DNA from: Meiothermus sp.
Lineage (GTDB): Bacteria; Deinococcota; Deinococci; Deinococcales; Thermaceae
Reading direction: 5' to 3'
DNA: 47,258 nucleotides
Assembly: GCF_025056915.1 (NCBI RefSeq)
Contig: NZ_JANWVH010000013.1
Location: 1-47,258 of the forward strand
The position numbers and the translations under genes are program-made. Positions within the stretch are counted from its first letter, which is position 1, and each line of letters starts with the position of its first letter. Positions 45,909 to 47,258 of this stretch are shown here, in pieces. Below the pieces are notes generated by a model, which saw nothing but the letters and a program-made list of their open reading frames with translations, did not search any database and was not told the origin of the DNA.

Positions 45909-45933
45909 TAACTCGTGTTACTAACTCGTGTTA
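45909..45933. promoter_or_regulatory. Tandem operator sites of the alpha-galactoside operon
   Basis: TAACTCGTGTTA occurs twice (45909-45920 and 45922-45933), one base apart. Each is a near-palindrome centred on CG, as LacI-family sites usually are. They cover the predicted start and early leader. An adjoining TTAGT-TAC-ACTAA inverted repeat (45931-45943) covers the -10 box, and ACAGT-TTC-ACTGT (45945-45957) fills the spacer. Confidence 0.7.
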
Positions 45934-45936
45934 GTT

Positions 45937-45966
45937 ACACTAATACAGTTTCACTGTTTTTGTCAA
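45937..45966 (-). promoter_or_regulatory. Main promoter of the alpha-galactoside operon
   Basis: Minus strand: perfect TTGACA (45966-45961), an 18-base spacer and TAGTGT (45942-45937). TATTAG with a 15-base spacer is an alternative -10. Confidence 0.65.
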
Positions 45967-46020
45967 TAGCAGATCCAAAAATGCATCTACACCGCATCAC
46001 GCAGGCTTCAAGAAAAGCAT

Positions 46021-46139
46021 AGAGCGCTCCTCACCTATCTTTGAGCGGTTACCACGAATAGTCCCTACAGCACACACCGCTGTTGGGGGTAAAACACTGG
46101 CCGCTGCGAGGGCAGTGTTTGTGGGAGGCCGCGATTAAG
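46021..46139 (+). repeat. Possible diverged copy C of the interspersed repeat
   Basis: It opens with AGAGCGCTC as copies A and B do, has ACTGGCCGC in the middle and TTTGTGGGAGGCCGCG (46118-46133) near its end, in the same order as copy A but with shorter spacing. Sequence between these blocks does not align well. Confidence 0.35.
46092..46120 (-). terminator. Hairpin downstream of the sugar dehydrogenase gene
   Basis: Stem AAACACTG/CAGTGTTT with an inner GC-rich loop, followed on the minus strand by one more T and then A. It is a possible terminator 32 bases after the stop; the T-tract is short. Confidence 0.4.
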
Positions 46140-46151
46140 CTCCACGCTGTT

Positions 46152-47258
46152 TTACCCATCCCTGTACCAGATGCGATAAACTCGCCCTCCCTTAGCATCC
46201 GATACATACATCGCCCCATCCAAGCCAATCACCAGCCCCACCGGGCGGCCCCAGGCATCGCGGCACATCTGGCCTGTCTCCCGCCAACCGGTGGCAAACA
46301 CTTCCGAGCGAACCGGCAAATCGTTCTGGATCACGAAGCGTTCAATTTTGCAGTCGCGGTACTTGGCCGGGTTCTGCACCCCCAGCGAACCGTGGTAGGC
46401 GATGTAGAGACTGTTGCGGTACTCGAGCGGAAAGTGGCTCTTCGTACCCCAGGTCATGCCCAGCGGGGCCGAGTGGGCCGGGGCCGTAAACAGCGCGGGA
46501 ACCGCCTTGCGGCAGTCGAAGCCCTCGGTGCGGGGGTCGGGCACCTCGCTACGCTCGGCCTTCAGGTTCAGGCCCAGGCCCGGCGTGTAGCAGTAGGGCC
46601 AGCCGTGAAAACCCCCCGGCTCTACCGCCACAATCACCTCTTCGGGGGGCAGGTCGTCGCCCAGGTGGTCGGTGCCGTTGTGGGTGGCCCAGAGCGAGCC
46701 TCGAGGAGTCCAGGTAAAGTCCACGCTGTTCTTGAGCCCTTCGGCCCAGACCGTCCGGCGGCGGGGGTCAGGGTCGCGCACAAAGGGGTTGTCGTGCGGA
46801 ACGCTGCCGTCGGGGTTATAGCGCAAAATGGCCGCCCGGCGGGGGTCGCGCTCGGGGCCAAAGTTGGTCTCGGAGCCCACCGACACATACAGCTTGCCAT
46901 CCGGCCCGAAATGCAGGGTGCGGGTGAAGTGCCCGGAAGGCCCCGGAATCTCGGCGATGACCGTTTCACGCAGCCAGACGTTGCCCCTCGGCTGCAAGCG
47001 AATGACTGCGTTGCTGACCGCCACGTAAAGCCAGCCCCGGTGCCATTCCAGGCCGTGCGGAAGCTCGAGGCCCCCCACCAGCACCTCGACCCTATCGGCC
47101 CGGCCATCGCGGTTGCGGTCGGGCAGGCGCACCACCTGGCCCCCGTACATCAGGGTCAGGTAGAGGTGTCCATCCGGCCCCACCGTCATCATGCGGGGGG
47201 CCCCCTCAAAGCCTCCAGCAAACACCTGAATGGCAAACCCGGGGGGTAGCCGGATGCG
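46152..47258 (-). CDS. PQQ-type glucose/sorbosone dehydrogenase (5' end outside the window)
   Basis: Soluble aldose sugar dehydrogenase of the six-bladed beta-propeller type, which oxidises sugars with PQQ as cofactor, usually outside the cytosol. Visible segments: LPPGFAIQVFAGG at the window edge (the usual start of the mature domain), TVGPDGHLYLT, SGHFTRTLHFGPDGKLYVSVGS, AEGLKNSVDFTW, PGGFHGWPYCYTPG and GLDGAMYVSDAKGGRVYRI. The frame runs off the window, so the N-terminus, probably with a signal peptide, is missing. TAA stop at 46152. It may feed on the same sugars as the operon next to it, but is on a separate transcript. Confidence 0.88.
   Translation of the reverse strand, partial: RIRLPPGFAIQVFAGGFEGAPRMMTVGPDGHLYLTLMYGGQVVRLPDRNRDGRADRVEVLVGGLELPHGLEWHRGWLYVAVSNAVIRLQPRGNVWLRETVIAEIPGPSGHFTRTLHFGPDGKLYVSVGSETNFGPERDPRRAAILRYNPDGSVPHDNPFVRDPDPRRRTVWAEGLKNSVDFTWTPRGSLWATHNGTDHLGDDLPPEEVIVAVEPGGFHGWPYCYTPGLGLNLKAERSEVPDPRTEGFDCRKAVPALFTAPAHSAPLGMTWGTKSHFPLEYRNSLYIAYHGSLGVQNPAKYRDCKIERFVIQNDLPVRSEVFATGWRETGQMCRDAWGRPVGLVIGLDGAMYVSDAKGGRVYRIWYRDG

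Overview
The window looks like a chromosomal piece of a thermophilic Deinococcota bacterium of the order Thermales, most like Meiothermus. The grounds are: high GC with strongly GC-rich third positions; a GlnRS carrying a C-terminal YqeY-type domain, as in Deinococcus; a bacillithiol-type deacetylase; a predicted aminodeoxyfutalosine deaminase of the Deinococcus kind; and many start codons lying only 5-8 bases after a -10 box, the leaderless layout common in this phylum. No phage genes, transposase genes or CRISPR array were seen. The species is inferred from protein style, not from a marker gene.

Layout. 1-3 kb: rdgB, rph, tRNA-Thr(CGT) and an alkaline-phosphatase-superfamily protein. 3-7 kb: an OsmC peroxidase, a sigma/anti-sigma pair (SigK/RskA type), an aldehyde dehydrogenase and a decayed gene. 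7-14 kb: lepB, a patatin-like lipase, a soluble Ser/Thr kinase, gltA, the set DUF2461 - JAMM peptidase - E1-like activating enzyme, and a TlpA-like thioredoxin. 14-23 kb: an MFS transporter; the operon MrfA-like helicase - nucleotidyltransferase - mnmE; a small membrane protein; and a Kef-type antiporter. 23-30 kb: mnmD overlapping a PLP decarboxylase; gatC-serS; then an enolase-superfamily racemase, a GNAT enzyme and the deaminase. 30-38 kb: a ClC channel overlapping bshB tail to tail; tRNA-Ser(GGA); a three-gene operon with ATGA overlaps (Gfo/Idh/MocA oxidoreductase, UPF0303, class V aminotransferase); glnS. 38-46 kb: a long minus-strand alpha-galactoside operon (two permeases, binding protein, secreted FG-GAP/ASPIC protein, unusual membrane protein, GH4 alpha-galactosidase, LacI regulator). 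46-47 kb: a PQQ-type sugar dehydrogenase cut by the window end.

How the parts fit. The alpha-galactoside operon has a promoter with a perfect -35 box and two adjacent copies of a near-palindromic 12-mer just downstream, probably bound by the LacI protein at its far end. It lacks its own ATPase gene. It includes two co-translated genes with no obvious role in sugar uptake: a beta-propeller protein and a membrane protein with duplicated HxxEH and HFLWN motifs. The racemase lies beside a predicted futalosine-route enzyme, so it is more likely an N-succinylamino-acid racemase than a menaquinone-pathway MenC. A repeat of about 170 bp occurs in two good copies on opposite strands, each starting at the 3' end of a gene, with a 3' fragment and possible diverged relatives nearby.

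The strongest candidates for something new are the propeller/membrane pair, the repeat family, and the E1-like/JAMM/DUF2461 gene set.
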